From: Rhizobium sp. 007
GTDB taxonomy: Bacteria > Pseudomonadota > Alphaproteobacteria > Rhizobiales > Rhizobiaceae
Assembly (NCBI RefSeq): GCF_015353075.1
Contig: NZ_CP064188.1
Coordinates: 372,001 to 436,000 of the forward strand
Direction: 5' to 3'
DNA: 64,000 bases
Positions 61,979 through 64,000 of this stretch are shown one piece after another; the first letter of the stretch is position 1, and each line of letters starts with the position of its first letter. The notes under the pieces were generated by a model, which did not search any database, was not told where the DNA came from, and was given only the letters and a program-made list of their open reading frames with translations. The position numbers and the translations under genes are program-made.

Positions 61979-62881
61979 TCAGCGCTTCGTCAGTTTCAGC
62001 TTCTTTCGGACCTCTTCCGGTCCGATGATGCGCGCGCCCATGCCTTCGACCACCTGGACTGCCTTTTCGACAAGCTGGGCATTGGTGGCAAGCGTGCCCT
62101 TGCCGGCATAGAGATTGTCCTCCAGGCCGACACGGACGTTTCCGCCGGCGAGAATAGCCGCAGCCGGATAGGCCATGGCGTTGCGGCCGATCGAGAAGGC
62201 CGAAAAGGTCCAGCTCTGCGGCACGTTGTTGACCATCGCCATGAAGGTATTGAGATCGTCCGGCGCCCCCCACGGGATACCCATGCAGAGCTGGATCAGC
62301 ACCGGGTCCTCGATCAGGCGTTCTTCGGCAAGCTGTTTGGCGAACCAGAGATGGCCGGTATCGAACGCCTCGATTTCTGGCCGCACACCGAGATCGGTCA
62401 TCTTTTTCGCCATCGCGCGCAGCATGCCTGGCGTATTGGTCATGACATAGTCGCCGAGACTGAAGTTCATGGTGCCGCAGTCGAGCGTGCAGATTTCCGG
62501 CAGGCATTCGCCGACATGGCTGACACGCTCGCTGGCGCCCGCCATGTCGGTCCCTTTTGGGTTGAGGGGCAGAGGCGTTTCGACATTGCCGAAAATCAGG
62601 TCGCCGCCCATGCCGGCCGTCAGATTGAGCACGACATCGATCTCGGCGGAGCGGATGCGATCGGTGACTTCCCTGTAGAGGTCGTTGCGCCGGCTTGCGG
62701 CACCGGTGTCCGGATCGCGGACATGGCAGTGAACGACTGCCGCCCCAGCCTTGGCGGCGTCGATCGCGGAATCCGCGATCTGCTTGGGAGTAACGGGAAC
62801 GTGGCTGGATTTCGAGACCGTATCGCCGGCGCCGGTCACGGCACAGGTGATGAAGACATCGCGGTTCATCACAAGAGGCAT
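61979..62881 (-). CDS. BKACE (DUF849) family, dehydrocarnitine cleavage enzyme
   Basis: Beta-keto acid cleavage enzyme of 300 residues, TIM-barrel zinc protein. VVHCHVRDPDTGAASRRNDLYREV (about 44-67) includes the zinc-ligand His and substrate Arg of the family. It would transfer the betainyl part of 3-dehydrocarnitine to acetyl-CoA, giving betainyl-CoA and acetoacetate. GGGAG lies 7 bases before ATG 62881. It is the first gene of the carnitine operon. The assignment to dehydrocarnitine among BKACE substrates follows from the adjacent carnitine dehydrogenase. Confidence 0.9.
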   Translation of the reverse strand: MPLVMNRDVFITCAVTGAGDTVSKSSHVPVTPKQIADSAIDAAKAGAAVVHCHVRDPDTGAASRRNDLYREVTDRIRSAEIDVVLNLTAGMGGDLIFGNVETPLPLNPKGTDMAGASERVSHVGECLPEICTLDCGTMNFSLGDYVMTNTPGMLRAMAKKMTDLGVRPEIEAFDTGHLWFAKQLAEERLIEDPVLIQLCMGIPWGAPDDLNTFMAMVNNVPQSWTFSAFSIGRNAMAYPAAAILAGGNVRVGLEDNLYAGKGTLATNAQLVEKAVQVVEGMGARIIGPEEVRKKLKLTKR

Positions 62882-62913
62882 TTTGTTCTCCCTCGTATTG
62901 AGGCTATTACGCG

Positions 62914-62937
62914 GCAAAGCCCCGGCCATTGCTTTGC
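62914..62937. promoter_or_regulatory. Inverted repeat in the carnitine operon-regulator intergenic region
   Basis: GCAAAGC (62914-62920) and GCTTTGC (62931-62937) are perfect 7-bp arms with a 10-base spacer, in the 101-base gap between the BKACE gene and the divergent AraC-type gene. A candidate activator site for the carnitine regulator. Confidence 0.5.
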
Positions 62938-62982
62938 ATTAACGGAACTAGATGATACAGTTTTGGAAATCGTGGAGAGTCA

Positions 62983-63975
62983 ATGCTGACGCGATCGACA
63001 GAACGGCTCGATATCGACCTTCTGATTTTGCCGGAAACGAACCTGATCCTGATCGCCTCGGTGATCGAGCCGTTGCGAGGCGCCAACCGCATTTCCGGCA
63101 GCGAGATCTATCGCTGGCGTCTATTGACCCCGGATGGCGATCCGGCTCCTACCACCAGCGACATCCCGGTTCCCGCCTGCGCGCCCTTCAAGGCAAAGGC
63201 CGATACGGCGCCACTCTTCGTGCTCGCCAGCTACAACTGGCGGCAAAGTGCCACTCCGGCCCTGAAGATGCAGCTTTCGCAGGCTGCTCGCTACCGAAGG
63301 ATGATAGCCGGCATCGAATCCGGCACGTGGCTGCTTGCCGAAGCAAGCCTTCTTGATGGGTATTCTGCGACTATCCATTGGGAGGATTTCGAAGATTTCG
63401 CACTCGCCTACCCGCAAGTTCGTGCCTCAAGGGACCGCTTCGTCATCGATGGCAAGCGGCTGACCACTGCCGGCTCATTGCCGACCGTCGATCTGATGCT
63501 CGAGGTGATCCGGCAGCGGCAAGGTTATTCGCTGGCGCTGGAGGTGAGCCGGCTCTTCAGCTACGAACAAGCAAATTTCCATTCCGAGCACGAACTTTCT
63601 CCATCGACTGTCAGTTTGCGGATGCGCGATCCGCGTGTCGCTCACGCGATCCGGTTGATGGAGGACAACATCGAGCAGCCTTTGGTTCTGGCCAGGCTTG
63701 CGCGCCGCGTCGGCATCAGCGCGCGCCACCTGCAGGGGCTCTTTCAGGAGAGCATTGGGGCGCCGCCGCATGTGCACTATCTGGCGTTGCGGTTGAATGC
63801 TGCCCGTCGCAAGGTGATCGAGACCAAGGCATCTTTTGCCGATATCGCTGCCGCAACCGGCTTCAATTCGGCTTCCGCCTTTGCCCGGAGCTACCGAGCA
63901 AGCTTCTCCGAGAGCCCCTCCGACACCCGGCGACGCCTTCGCCGTCGCATCATGTTGGCGCAAGAGCGGCCATAG
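62983..63975 (+). CDS. cdhR: GlxA-type AraC family regulator, probable carnitine activator
   Basis: Regulator of 330 residues. An N-terminal DJ-1/PfpI-like domain (about 10-190, with AGIESGTWLLAEASLLDGYSATIHW at the elbow) is joined to a C-terminal AraC double helix-turn-helix (about 222-320: LVLARLARRVGISARHLQGLF and FADIAAATGFNSASAFARSYRASF). This architecture is that of CdhR, the activator of carnitine dehydrogenase genes in pseudomonads. It is divergent from the BKACE/carnitine dehydrogenase operon, which supports the same role here. Confidence 0.87.
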   Translation: MLTRSTERLDIDLLILPETNLILIASVIEPLRGANRISGSEIYRWRLLTPDGDPAPTTSDIPVPACAPFKAKADTAPLFVLASYNWRQSATPALKMQLSQAARYRRMIAGIESGTWLLAEASLLDGYSATIHWEDFEDFALAYPQVRASRDRFVIDGKRLTTAGSLPTVDLMLEVIRQRQGYSLALEVSRLFSYEQANFHSEHELSPSTVSLRMRDPRVAHAIRLMEDNIEQPLVLARLARRVGISARHLQGLFQESIGAPPHVHYLALRLNAARRKVIETKASFADIAAATGFNSASAFARSYRASFSESPSDTRRRLRRRIMLAQERP

Positions 63976-64000
63976 GCTGGAAGGCCTCCCGCACCCTTTC

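Overview
The window looks like an accessory replicon (megaplasmid or chromid) or a catabolic island of a Rhizobium/Agrobacterium-group alphaproteobacterium. It is GC-rich and has no rRNA, tRNA, ribosomal or replication gene. It carries six ABC importers, and nearly every catabolic operon has its own regulator. The protein families (RbsC-type importer with DUF2291 lipoprotein, RuBisCO-like protein, fused carnitine dehydrogenase-thioesterase, cytoplasmic GH28/GH105 pair) are typical of plant-associated Rhizobiales. The organism call is inference from content only.

Layout. 1-3.1 kb: end of a polar amino-acid ABC operon plus an RraA-family aldolase. 3.2-9.3 kb: an orphan 133-aa gene; IclR regulator, RidA and an amino-acid ABC importer on the minus strand; divergent D-threonine-aldolase-type PLP enzyme. 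9.4-14.9 kb: ROK regulator divergent from a UgpABCE-type importer with glycerophosphodiesterase and inositol-monophosphatase-like enzymes. Its binding protein is absent and its first permease is only a C-terminal half, apparently an in-frame deletion scar. 15.1-25.8 kb: a pectin/rhamnogalacturonan oligosaccharide locus (LacI regulator, ABC importer, GH28, GH105 and an unclassified 836-aa protein) with two matching palindromes in its divergent promoter. 25.8-29.4 kb: a decayed accessory strip with a Xre/RES toxin-antitoxin pair, a DUF2243 membrane cluster and fragments of an alpha/beta hydrolase and of a LigD-type DNA ligase. 29.4-32.8 kb: NfeD-type protease, slipin and site-2 protease.

33.3-46.9 kb: a D-apiose locus. 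It has an RbsABC-type importer, apiose dehydrogenase, apionate lactonase, apionate oxidoisomerase, a DUF1537 kinase and a RuBisCO-like protein, which together suffice for D-apiose to 3-phosphoglycerate plus glycolate. DhaK/DhaL and a newly spotted triosephosphate-isomerase pseudogene hint at an eroded tetrulose-phosphate branch. A divergent GntR regulator and two copies of a CTGGTATAAT element probably control it.

47.0-49.1 kb: an Lrp regulator with a divergent small hydrolase, then an HSL-type esterase. 49.1-64 kb: a same-strand run for carnitine and gamma-butyrobetaine breakdown (BKACE enzyme, carnitine dehydrogenase-thioesterase, acyl-CoA dehydrogenase, ADP-forming CoA ligase, CaiD). It continues into a dipeptide-type ABC importer and a CocE-family hydrolase, which I propose import and hydrolyse carnitine esters. 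A divergent CdhR-type AraC regulator sits at the right edge.
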